Origin: JBBIJH01 sp037446075
Lineage (GTDB): Bacteria > Bacteroidota > Ignavibacteria > UBA10030 > JAHEZR01
NCBI GenBank assembly: GCA_037446075.1
Contig: JBBIJH010000105.1
Span: 1 to 9,237, forward strand
Length of the DNA stretch: 9,237 nucleotides
Direction of reading: 5' to 3'
The notes under the pieces were generated by a model that worked only from the letters and a program-made list of their open reading frames with translations, was not told where the DNA came from and made no database searches. The position numbers and the translations under genes were made by a program. Shown here piece after piece: positions 1-7,145 of this stretch. The first letter of the stretch is position 1. Every line of letters begins with the position of its first letter.

Positions 1-437
1 AGCTGGACGCTTTTCCGGATAAAGAGTTCTGGGGTTCCGTCACTTCAGTTGCAACTATCGGTAGAACGAAGGATAGGACGAGCACTGTGAAACAATTCGA
101 AGTGGTCGTCGACATCGAGGGAACGGATCCCATCCTGAAGCCCGGGATGACCACAAGCAACGAAGTCATCATGGAGACAATCCCGGACGTTGTCTATGTC
201 CCAATTGAATCTGTGTTCGAAGAAAAGGGAAACACGATAGTTTACCGTGTCGACGGCTCGAATGCGAAGGAGCGTATTGTGAAGACAGGAGCGAAGAACT
301 CAAATTACGTCGTCATCCTTGACGGACTGAAAGAAGGGGAGGCTGTTGCTCTCCGAAACCCAAAGGAAAAACCGGAAGAATCGCTTCCCAAAGGAACGCC
401 TGCTCAGAAACCTGCCATCCGTACGAGCGGCCTATGA
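1..437 (+). CDS. HlyD/MacA-type periplasmic adaptor subunit, C-terminal part (5' end outside window)
   Basis: This is the C-terminal part of a membrane-fusion (periplasmic adaptor) protein that would link an inner-membrane ABC permease to an outer-membrane TolC channel. The frame is open from base 3, so the GTG at 87 is an internal codon, not the start. About 144 residues are visible. They start in the beta-barrel region (FWGSVTSVATIGR), pass through the typical 'LKPGMT' segment that precedes the membrane-proximal domain, and include 'VPIESVF', where adaptors usually have V-P-x-x-A/S-V/L. The tail, from about 'LRNPKEKPEE' on, is Lys/Pro/Glu-rich and probably disordered. The stop overlaps the start of the permease by 4 bases (ATGA), which implies translational coupling. 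The family call rests on these motifs and on the two following efflux genes. The exported substrate cannot be told from the sequence. Confidence 0.88.
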   Translation, partial: LDAFPDKEFWGSVTSVATIGRTKDRTSTVKQFEVVVDIEGTDPILKPGMTTSNEVIMETIPDVVYVPIESVFEEKGNTIVYRVDGSNAKERIVKTGAKNSNYVVILDGLKEGEAVALRNPKEKPEESLPKGTPAQKPAIRTSGL

Positions 438-1741
438 ATCTCACTGAGAACATCAAAGTCGGCCTCGCGGGTCTACGAGGTCACCGCCTTCGTTCCTCCC
501 TTACCGCCCTCGGCATCATCTTTGGGGTGGCGGCAGTGATCTCCATGCTCTCGATTGGAGAAGGAGCGAAACAAGAGGCGCTCGATCAAATCCAGCTTAT
601 GGGGATGAACAACATCATCGTTCGGGCCAAGCCAGCTACGGCTGCCGGTTTCAAGGGTGCGCAAGCAAGTTTCTCTCCGGGCCTGAACCTTGCCGACGCT
701 CGCAGCTTCTCCGAGATCTGTCCGTTTATCACGTCAGTGACGCCGCAATGGGAGTATTCCATGACGGCGTATTATAACAACCAGCGGACGGACATCCGAC
801 TGATCGGGACTACGCCGGCATATCAGGACATCTTCAATGTTGTGATGAAGGAAGGTTCTTTTATCCATGCCTCGCACCTTCAGAATCAAGACAACGTCTG
901 CGTAGTCGGCAGCAAGGTAAAGGAAACCCTTTTTCGGTTTGAGCAAGCGATGGGGAAACGGATTAAGATCGGTGAACTCTGGTTCCTCGTTATCGGCGTG
1001 ACAGAGCCAAAAGCCGCATCAGGAAAGCTCGCAGGGCAGTTCAACATACGTGACCTGAATCAGGACGTGTACATTCCGCTGACGACAGCGCAGCAAAAGA
1101 TTCAACGCACGAAGGAAGGGGGCGCTGCTCAGTTCTTTGGAGGTCCGGGCTTCATGGTTTTTTCCAGCAGTGATGCGACAGCCATCGACAAGAATCTCAT
1201 CGATCAGATTACTGTCCAAGTGCAAGCCTCGAAGTACATATCAGAAGCCTACAGGGTGATCCGGCGGATTCTCGAGCGACGTCACTTCAACGTGAGCGAC
1301 TATGAGATCACCATTCCTGAAGAACTGCTCCGTCAAAGTCAGCAGACACAGAGAATTTTCAACATCGTCATGGGCGCCATCGCTGGTATCTCCCTCCTTG
1401 TTGGCGGTATCGGCATCATGAACATTATGCTTGCAAGCGTTCTGGAGAGGACAAAGGAAATTGGAATCCGCAGGGCGTGCGGTGCGACACAGAGAGACAT
1501 CCTCTACCAGTTTCTCTCTGAAGCAATTTTCGTGAGTCTCGTCGGCGGCATGATTGGCATCGGAGTTGGCTACGGCCTCACGAAGGTAATCACTCTTTAC
1601 GCAGGTTGGCGAACACTTGTCGCACCTTCCTCCATCTTGCTGGCATTTTTCGTTTCGGCTGCGGTTGGTATTTCGTTTGGAATACTGCCCGCCAAGCAGG
1701 CAGCCGAAAAGGATCCGATTGAGTCCCTCCGGTACGAATGA
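434..1741 (+). CDS. MacB-like ABC transporter permease (MacB_PCD + FtsX domains), no ATPase domain
   Basis: This is an inner-membrane permease of the MacB/type VII ABC class, which drives substrate from periplasm to outside through an adaptor and TolC. The 435 residues show the standard plan. There is a cytoplasmic amphipathic start, and TM1 lies at about 22-42 with the hallmark 'LRSSLTALGIIFGVAAVI'. A periplasmic MacB_PCD domain spans about 43-305. The FtsX domain has TM2 at about 309-333 (VGGIGIMNIML), the coupling segment 'ERTKEIGIRRACGATQRDI' at 338-356, TM3 at about 362-385, TM4 at about 398-420, and the end 'AAEKDPIESLRYE'. Full MacB of E. coli is near 650 residues because it has an N-terminal ATPase domain, which is absent here. 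A separate ATPase gene must supply it, and none is present in the window. The ATG at 434 overlaps the adaptor stop and has only a poor ribosome-binding site, so coupling is likely. Substrate unknown. Confidence 0.93.
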   Translation: MNLTENIKVGLAGLRGHRLRSSLTALGIIFGVAAVISMLSIGEGAKQEALDQIQLMGMNNIIVRAKPATAAGFKGAQASFSPGLNLADARSFSEICPFITSVTPQWEYSMTAYYNNQRTDIRLIGTTPAYQDIFNVVMKEGSFIHASHLQNQDNVCVVGSKVKETLFRFEQAMGKRIKIGELWFLVIGVTEPKAASGKLAGQFNIRDLNQDVYIPLTTAQQKIQRTKEGGAAQFFGGPGFMVFSSSDATAIDKNLIDQITVQVQASKYISEAYRVIRRILERRHFNVSDYEITIPEELLRQSQQTQRIFNIVMGAIAGISLLVGGIGIMNIMLASVLERTKEIGIRRACGATQRDILYQFLSEAIFVSLVGGMIGIGVGYGLTKVITLYAGWRTLVAPSSILLAFFVSAAVGISFGILPAKQAAEKDPIESLRYE

Positions 1742-1758
1742 TCCCGACAAGCTAACCT

Positions 1759-1781
1759 CTTTGCCATCGGCGAAGTTTTTT
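1759..1781 (+). terminator. Terminator-like hairpin between permease and tolC-type gene
   Basis: Left arm CTTTGCC (1759-1765), loop ATC, and right arm GGCGAAG (1769-1775) form a 7-pair stem with one T-G pair. Six Ts follow directly (1776-1781). This has the form of a short Rho-independent terminator or attenuator on the + strand. It lies 18 bases after the permease stop and ends 37 bases before the start of the outer-membrane channel gene. The stem is short and the loop tight, so it may be only partly active or chance. Confidence 0.4.
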
Positions 1782-1818
1782 CCTTCTTTCTTCATAGTCC
1801 ACTCGAAAGGGATACACA

Positions 1819-3291
1819 ATGAGACGAATGTTTCTTCTCATCATATGCTGTGGTATCTCCCTCAATAGCGCCACCGGCCAGAGGGTTCTCACACTTGATG
1901 AAAGCATCTCGATCGCGTTGAGAGAAAGCTATAGCATGCAGAATGCAAACCTGACGCTATCCAGTCAGCAAAAGAACCTGAGGGCGACAAAGCTGGGATT
2001 GCTTTCGACCGTAGATCTCAGTCTCGACCTACCGAGATACAATCGATTGCTGTCCCAACAGTTCAACCCCATCAGCCAATTGACGCAGTTCTACCAAATC
2101 GGCGAAACGCGCCTCGAGGGACGGTTGGCTATCAACCAGCCTCTGATTGTCACAAACGGAACGTTCTCCATCATCGGTTCGCTCTTCGGAAGAGACCAGT
2201 TCAGCGAGATCCGCGGGACCAACCGTGATTACTACACGAACGTGGCTCTGCAGCTCGTTCAGCCTCTGTTCACACCCAATTCTCAACAGCTCCAGCTCCG
2301 CCAGGCTGAGCTAAACTTAGACCGAGCAACGGGATCGTACTCGAAGGCCAGGCTGGATATCGTGTACAACGTCACGCTGGCTTTCTACAACCTTTATCGC
2401 TTGACGCAGCGAGCGGAAATTGCAGGCGCTGATGCTCGGCAGAGAGAAGACTCGTACAATACCGCAGTAAACAAGTTCAAAGCCGGTGTAATCCCGGAGG
2501 TGGAAATGCTGAAGCTGGAGGTAGAGTTAGCAAGCAGTCGAAATGATCTCCTCAACCGGATGGCGGATCTGGATGCAGCGAGAAACTCTTTCAAAGTTCT
2601 TATCGGACTTCCAATTGATGAAGAAATCACCGTTGCTGTGGACACTACTGCTCCTGCCATTTCGATTGATTCGGCCAAGGCTATCCGAGAAGCTCTTGCC
2701 AATCGAGTGGAGTTGAAGAACGCCGACATTGACCGTCAGCTTCGGGAGATCGATGTCACGAACACGCGTGCCCAGAGAAGCTTCAAGGCCAATCTCATTG
2801 CCAATTACGGCCTGAGTCGAAATGATGAGAGGGTGCAGGATGTCTTTCATGATTTCAACAAGACTCGGAGCGTCGTGCTCACTGTCTCGTTACCAATCTG
2901 GGACTGGGGAAGAAACCGGACAGCCACTGAGGCTGCTGAGGCAAACCTCCGCAACGCCGAGATCACGTATGCAAACCAGGAGAAGCAGATTGTCCAGGAG
3001 GTTCTCGATCTCTTAAATCGTATCCGGCTGGCTCAGTCCCGACTCGAAGTCACTCGCAAGGGGGAGGAACTCGCCGAGAAGAGCTATGCTATCAGCGTGG
3101 AGCGGTTCAAAGCCGGCTCGATCAAAAGCGACGAGCTGGTCCAAGAGCAGAGGAGATTGACGGACGCAAAGATCAACAGCCTGAATGCGCTCTTTGACCT
3201 GAAGATCGCGCTCTCTGATCTGACAAGGAAGACGTTCTGGGACTTTGAGAAGAATGTACCTGTGAAAACGGACCTGCCCGCGGAGGAATAG
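1819..3291 (+). CDS. TolC-family outer-membrane efflux protein
   Basis: This outer-membrane channel and periplasmic tunnel subunit would complete the export system with the adaptor and permease just upstream. The 490 residues begin with a signal peptide (MRRMFLLIICCGISLNSATG, likely cleaved near 18-21). Mature sequence starts with the typical 'LTLDESISIALRESYSMQNANL'-like helix. TolC proteins are internal duplications, and this is visible here: 'KFKAGVIPEVEMLKLEVELA' near 219-238 matches 'RFKAGSIKSDELVQEQRRLT' near 429-448. The segment 'VSLPIWDWGRNR' (356-367) is the usual conserved strand/turn of the second repeat. The ATG at 1819 has a good ribosome-binding site (AAAGGG, 7 bases upstream). 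A 77-base gap with a terminator-like hairpin separates it from the permease, so it may be expressed at a different level. Length is normal for the family. Confidence 0.93.
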   Translation: MRRMFLLIICCGISLNSATGQRVLTLDESISIALRESYSMQNANLTLSSQQKNLRATKLGLLSTVDLSLDLPRYNRLLSQQFNPISQLTQFYQIGETRLEGRLAINQPLIVTNGTFSIIGSLFGRDQFSEIRGTNRDYYTNVALQLVQPLFTPNSQQLQLRQAELNLDRATGSYSKARLDIVYNVTLAFYNLYRLTQRAEIAGADARQREDSYNTAVNKFKAGVIPEVEMLKLEVELASSRNDLLNRMADLDAARNSFKVLIGLPIDEEITVAVDTTAPAISIDSAKAIREALANRVELKNADIDRQLREIDVTNTRAQRSFKANLIANYGLSRNDERVQDVFHDFNKTRSVVLTVSLPIWDWGRNRTATEAAEANLRNAEITYANQEKQIVQEVLDLLNRIRLAQSRLEVTRKGEELAEKSYAISVERFKAGSIKSDELVQEQRRLTDAKINSLNALFDLKIALSDLTRKTFWDFEKNVPVKTDLPAEE

Positions 3292-3460
3292 GACCGCGAT
3301 CAATAAGCCACCTCTTCAAAGTAAGCTCCTCTGCATCAGCTGAAGAATTATGAGGAAGAATACTTCTCGGCCGTTGAAGACAGCCGTCCCGGAATTATCC
3401 TGCAAGCTTCCTTCATAAGTGGCTTAGGTACTTAAACTGATGAGAAAGTTCAAAGCTATC
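3292..3460. other. Intergenic gap between convergent genes
   Basis: These 169 bases separate the stop of the TolC-type gene (+) and the stop of the acyltransferase (-). Transcription from both sides ends here, so terminators would be expected. I see only weak pairings: an 11-base palindrome TAAG-TGG-CTTA at 3416-3426, and a distant 8-base match between TAAGCCAC (3304-3311) and GTGGCTTA (3419-3426). None is followed by a T-run, and I see no credible small gene. Confidence 0.5.
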
Positions 3461-4609
3461 TCAATACGGCCTCGTGATGATCGAGTAGATGAACAAACCC
3501 ACCAGGCTGTACTTGAGTATCCAGAGAGGAATCCGAGCGTTCACCTTAAGATGATGCAACATGTAACCCGCTGTGCAGCAGACCCCTGTGATGCCGAGGA
3601 AAACGAGGGCGCACTCGCCGAAGTTTAGGCTGAGACTCAAGAACTTTTCTAGGTAGGGATGAGGCACGACCGACCCGTGGAGAAGAACGAGATGAAGAAC
3701 GTACACAAACAAGGACTGTTGGCCGACATACTGCAGGAATGAGGACTGTGGTCGCCATTTCGCATTATACAGCCAGAAGGTGGCCAAAATAATAAGCGTC
3801 AGGCCTAACTGGATCATGAAGAAACTCGGACTCGTATGCCAGAAATCATAAGTTCGATAGATCTGGATCGGAATCCTGTCAGAGATAATCCCCCCCAAGA
3901 TCAAGCCCAATCCACCCAAGAAGAAGTTTCTCACCATACCTCTTTCTGCCCCTCGAGCACGAGCCGTCAAAAAGAGATGTGATGTGACAGCGCCGAGAAG
4001 GACAAAGGCAGTCCACGGGAAAAGTGGGAAGTACGAACCATGGTCCGCGTTAAGATAACTCGCCAGAGGAAGAGCCAGAGATCGGGAAAAATCGTACTCC
4101 CACATGACGGGCGTGGCATAGATGATTCCTAACGCGACCGCCAGTGCGGCGAAGGCCAAGTGCCCGCGATGCCGGAGTACTAAGAGCAACACGAGCAGGA
4201 GGAAAAGACTAACTGCGATGTTCTGTAGCGCATCGACCTGAAAGAACGATGCAAGCTGCTCAGGAGTCGACTCCTGGAAGGTTTTCCGCAAGGACAGATA
4301 AGGTAAATGAAGAGCATATCCCACAAAAAGAATAAAGAATAACCGGCCTAACTGGTTGAATAGAGGTCTCTTGAGGTGGAGGTAATCGTCCCATTTCCGT
4401 TGTGCAACAACCATGAACGTAAACCCCGTCAGGAAAAGAAAAGTGGATGGGACTAGACCTCCGATAAAGTGGAGCGCGTGAAAGGCTGCTGTCTCTTTCA
4501 GATCAGTGCGCAGAAGGCTGTTGAGAACATGGCCTTCGATCATCAAGATTGCGGCCCATCCGCGCAGCAGATCCAAGAAAAGAAAGCGTATCTTCTTTGA
4601 TTCAGCCAT
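3461..4609 (-). CDS. Multi-pass membrane acyltransferase, DUF1624/HGSNAT-like
   Basis: This is a 382-residue integral membrane protein with about ten hydrophobic segments. Near the N-terminus it has 'FLDLLRGWAAILMIEGH' (11-27), the R-x-x-x-(L)D-x-L-R-G...H pattern of the heparan-alpha-glucosaminide N-acetyltransferase (HGSNAT, DUF1624) and related acyltransferase families. His27 would be the candidate catalytic or substrate-contact residue. 'VDALQNIAVSL' (125-135) and 'YFPLFPWTAFVLLGA' (193-207) also fit DUF1624 better than the OpgC/acyltransferase-3 families, which are the main alternative. Members move an acyl group, typically acetyl from cytoplasmic acetyl-CoA, across the membrane onto a sugar or glycan. 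The acceptor here is unknown. The ATG lies only 8 bases after the kbl stop, with no clear ribosome-binding site, so it is probably translated by coupling. Kbl makes acetyl-CoA, so the pairing may be functional, but this is inference. Confidence 0.8.
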   Translation of the reverse strand: MAESKKIRFLFLDLLRGWAAILMIEGHVLNSLLRTDLKETAAFHALHFIGGLVPSTFLFLTGFTFMVVAQRKWDDYLHLKRPLFNQLGRLFFILFVGYALHLPYLSLRKTFQESTPEQLASFFQVDALQNIAVSLFLLLVLLLVLRHRGHLAFAALAVALGIIYATPVMWEYDFSRSLALPLASYLNADHGSYFPLFPWTAFVLLGAVTSHLFLTARARGAERGMVRNFFLGGLGLILGGIISDRIPIQIYRTYDFWHTSPSFFMIQLGLTLIILATFWLYNAKWRPQSSFLQYVGQQSLFVYVLHLVLLHGSVVPHPYLEKFLSLSLNFGECALVFLGITGVCCTAGYMLHHLKVNARIPLWILKYSLVGLFIYSIITRPY

Positions 4610-4617
4610 GCCAGTCG

Positions 4618-5835
4618 TTAGATTACTTTCATCTTTTTCCCCACACGCTCGAATGCATCCAGCGCGCGGTCAAGGTCTTTCTTTGTAAGCGCAGCGGAAA
4701 TCTGCGCGCGGAGACGAGCTTCGCCACGAGGGACAACCGGAAACCACAATCCTTTGATATACACACCCGCTTTCAAGAGCGCAGCCGCCATGTCTTGAGC
4801 AATTGCGGCTTCGCCAAGCATAATCGGGACAATCGGGTGAATCCCTTCGAGGATCCTGAATCCGAGCTTCGTCATCTCTCGCCGAAAGTACGCCGTGTTC
4901 TCATGGAGCCTCTGCAAGATAGACGGATCTTTCTTCAGGAGATCGAGTGCCGCCATCGTTGCGTACACGATGGGCGGCGGAAGGGAATTGGAGAAAGTAT
5001 ATGGCCGGGATTTCTGCCGCAGGTAGGCAATCATCTCCTTGGGTCCGCTCACGAATCCGCCAGCCGCACCTCCGATCGCTTTTCCCAATGTTCCACTGAT
5101 CACATCAATCTTTCCATGAACTCCCAACTCCTCGGCGGTTCCTCTTCCCCTTTTCCCTAGGGCACCGATGCCATGAGAATCATCGACAAAGAGGATTGCC
5201 CCGTACCGGTGAGCGAGTTCAAGAAGCTCAGGCAAGGGAGCGAGATCACCCTCCATGCTGAAGACTCCATCCGTCGCGATGATACGAAATCGGTAGTCTT
5301 TCGCCTTGTCTTCTTCCAGCATTCTTCCAAGTTCTTTCACGTCGCGATGGCCGAAGATTTTCTTTTCTACCGCCTCAGGTCGGCAGAGGCGTTGCCCGTC
5401 GATAATGCTGGCGTGATTGAGTCGGTCGCTATAAATCACATCCTTGTAGCTTTCGAATCCTAACTTTTCATTGACCAGCGATGCAAAGAAGCCTTCGTTG
5501 GCGGAGAAGCAAGAAGAAAAGAGAATCGTATCTTCCATGCCAAGAAACTGTGAGATCTTTTGTTCTAGTTGGAGGTGGAGCGTCTGCGTGCCACAGAGGA
5601 ATCGAACTGATGCGACGCCATACCCATACTTTTTCGTCGCTTCGATTGCCGCTTTTTTCACGGCCGGATGATTCGAGAGACCAAGATAGTTGTTCGAGGC
5701 AAGCATGATGACATCCTTGCCATGGACCTTTACAATCCCGGCCTGTGGACTCTCGAGAGGGGTTTCGTATTTGTACGTCTTACTTTCTTCGAGTCGAGCC
5801 AACTCGGCGGACAAAACTTCGCGTACGGTAACCAT
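4618..5835 (-). CDS. kbl: 2-amino-3-ketobutyrate CoA ligase (glycine C-acetyltransferase)
   Basis: This cytoplasmic, PLP-dependent alpha-oxoamine synthase cleaves 2-amino-3-ketobutyrate with CoA to give glycine and acetyl-CoA, the second step of threonine breakdown. I chose the ATG at 5835 (405 residues) because AAAGGGAG sits 7 bases upstream. The ATG 24 bases earlier (5859) has no such site. Numbering from 5835, motifs include 'LASNNYLGLSNHP' near 45-57, 'SVRFLCGTQTLHLQLEQK' near 76-93, 'LFSSCFSANEG' near 105-115, the PLP-binding 'VDDSHGIG' near 217-224, and 'SGTLGKAIGG' with the PLP lysine at 252. 'SRPYTFSNSLPP' near 276-287 is typical of Kbl rather than of BioF or serine palmitoyltransferase. 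Length is close to the usual ~397. It lies 36 bases after the dehydrogenase, giving the classic tdh-kbl pair, and 8 bases before the acyltransferase gene. Confidence 0.93.
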   Translation of the reverse strand: MVTVREVLSAELARLEESKTYKYETPLESPQAGIVKVHGKDVIMLASNNYLGLSNHPAVKKAAIEATKKYGYGVASVRFLCGTQTLHLQLEQKISQFLGMEDTILFSSCFSANEGFFASLVNEKLGFESYKDVIYSDRLNHASIIDGQRLCRPEAVEKKIFGHRDVKELGRMLEEDKAKDYRFRIIATDGVFSMEGDLAPLPELLELAHRYGAILFVDDSHGIGALGKRGRGTAEELGVHGKIDVISGTLGKAIGGAAGGFVSGPKEMIAYLRQKSRPYTFSNSLPPPIVYATMAALDLLKKDPSILQRLHENTAYFRREMTKLGFRILEGIHPIVPIMLGEAAIAQDMAAALLKAGVYIKGLWFPVVPRGEARLRAQISAALTKKDLDRALDAFERVGKKMKVI

Positions 5836-5842
5836 GGGATAG

Positions 5843-5850
5843 CTCCCTTT
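5843..5850 (-). promoter_or_regulatory. Ribosome-binding site that decides the kbl start
   Basis: On the - strand this reads AAAGGGAG, 7 bases before the ATG at 5835. It lies inside the first codons of the longer reading frame that begins at 5859, and that upstream ATG has only a C/T-rich, non-complementary leader. This favours the shorter protein. Confidence 0.7.
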
Positions 5851-5871
5851 AGAAACCATTCGTGAGGAAGG

Positions 5872-7107
5872 TTAAGGCCTGAGGAGAACCTTCAAGGCAT
5901 CCCCATCCATGATCGCGTTGAATCCTTCTTCGAATTCCTCGAGTGGTAGGTCGTGCGTTATGAATCCATCGTTGATGAACTTCCTTGCAAGTCCTCTCTT
6001 CAGGAGATCTGTCATCACATCCCACGTCTCGAAGACTCTTCTACCGATGATTCCATGAATCGTGATGCCTCTGAAGATGATGTCCTTGGAAAAATCAACC
6101 ACCATGTGTCCGCCCGGCAAGCCAAGCAGGGAAATCGTGCCACCCTTCCGTACTACCTTGAAGGCATCTTCATATGCACGGTAATTCCCAGACATCTCGA
6201 AGACGGCATCGACGCCCGTATCGCGCGTCTCTTGCATCACAGTCTTGTAGAATCGTTCCTTCTCTCGGTCAATATTCACATCGAAACAGTGGTTTGCACC
6301 GAAGCGCTTTGCGACGCGGAAGCGTTTCTTCTCCAGTTTCTCGTGGCTGAATTCACCGTGCGAGGCATCTGTTGCATAGATCCGCGCGGCGCCCATTTGT
6401 CTCGCCACGGCGATCGCCATCAGCCCCTGGACACCGCAGCCGAGGACTGCGACCGCCTTCCCTCTGACCAGAACGGACTGCACAGTATGAGTTGCATTTC
6501 CGATCGCGTCCATGAAAGCGACGATTTCTGCTGGAATCTCGTCTTCTCCGTAGAGGAGAATATTCTGAGCCGGCACCACAAGGTACTCGGCGAAAGCCCC
6601 ATCGGCTTGAATTCCCTTGATGACCGTGTTGTGGCAGACGTGTCGTTCACCATGGCGGCACTGGTAGCAAGTGCCGCAGGTTAGATGCATCTCCGCCGTC
6701 GCATTGAAACGATCGTGTAGGAAACTCAGCAATCTCTTGTCGCGCGCAAGTTCAGTCGCGGAGCGCATCTTGACAAACTTCCGCACCTGAGCGCTCTGGC
6801 TACTCTTCGAGAGAAGCAGTTTGGCCAGGTAGCGCCTCCCCATTGGTCCAGCGTCAACGATCTTTCCACAAAACTCATGACCGAGAACCACATTCGGTGC
6901 CGTGAGTCCCGACATCTCCTCCCTCAGAGACTCTTTTGCATTGTAGACCGATACGTCAGTACCGCAAATTCCAGCAGCGACTACCTTCAATTTAACATCG
7001 TCTGGTTCCCTCACCTCTGGAATTTCTCGCTCCACAAACTCGAGTCCCTTCGGCCATTCCTGTCCCGGCTCCGGGCGGATTTTCACCACCGCTTTCATCA
7101 GGTTCAT
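5872..7107 (-). CDS. tdh: Zinc-dependent L-threonine 3-dehydrogenase-like enzyme with an extra insertion
   Basis: This medium-chain, zinc- and NAD-dependent dehydrogenase probably oxidises L-threonine to 2-amino-3-ketobutyrate, the substrate of the Kbl encoded 36 bases downstream. In 411 residues it has catalytic-zinc ligands Cys48 (AGICGTD), His77/Glu78 (LGHEF) and probably Asp200 (DAIGNATHT). Structural-zinc cysteines are 144, 147, 150 and 158 (CGTCYQC...C). The Rossmann motif is GCGVQG (223-228), and acidic Asp247 ends beta-2, which suits NAD. 'GRRVFETWDVM' (355-365) closely matches the GREMFETW segment of E. coli Tdh and supports threonine over other alcohols. E. coli Tdh has 341 residues. 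The extra length is mostly a basic, Leu/Ser-rich insertion at about 88-130, just before the 'DRFNATAEMHLTCGTC' strand, plus about 10 residues near 249-260. Start chosen because AGGAGA lies 7 bases before the ATG at 7107. Confidence 0.82.
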   Translation of the reverse strand: MNLMKAVVKIRPEPGQEWPKGLEFVEREIPEVREPDDVKLKVVAAGICGTDVSVYNAKESLREEMSGLTAPNVVLGHEFCGKIVDAGPMGRRYLAKLLLSKSSQSAQVRKFVKMRSATELARDKRLLSFLHDRFNATAEMHLTCGTCYQCRHGERHVCHNTVIKGIQADGAFAEYLVVPAQNILLYGEDEIPAEIVAFMDAIGNATHTVQSVLVRGKAVAVLGCGVQGLMAIAVARQMGAARIYATDASHGEFSHEKLEKKRFRVAKRFGANHCFDVNIDREKERFYKTVMQETRDTGVDAVFEMSGNYRAYEDAFKVVRKGGTISLLGLPGGHMVVDFSKDIIFRGITIHGIIGRRVFETWDVMTDLLKRGLARKFINDGFITHDLPLEEFEEGFNAIMDGDALKVLLRP

Positions 7108-7145
7108 TCAGAGTTCTCCTAATGTTGGATCCGCTGTCGTCGGGA

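Noticed and set aside
1761..1800. Possible sigma-70 promoter (TTGCCA at 1761) for the TolC-type gene
   Set aside because: No acceptable -10 box lies at the right distance, and the TTGCCA is part of the hairpin stem.
1241..1819. Open frame of 192 codons on the - strand opposite the permease C-terminus
   Set aside because: It mirrors the FtsX domain on the other strand. The translation is Cys/Asn/Asp/His-rich and has no known fold or export signal.
3304..3426. Inverted 8-base match TAAGCCAC / GTGGCTTA flanking most of the convergent intergenic gap, plus a local TAAG-TGG-CTTA palindrome
   Set aside because: The arms are short and 107 bases apart with no T-run. Such matches occur by chance, and no transposase or attachment-site context is present.
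4549..5160. Open frame of 203 codons on the + strand opposite kbl and the start of the acyltransferase
   Set aside because: Antisense to the strongly conserved Kbl motifs, with no domain, no credible ribosome-binding site and a composition typical of a shadow frame.
5953..6684. Long open frame (243 codons) on the + strand opposite the dehydrogenase gene
   Set aside because: It lies wholly antisense to a gene with full zinc and NAD motifs. Its own translation is His/Cys/Arg-rich with no recognisable domain, as expected of a shadow frame.
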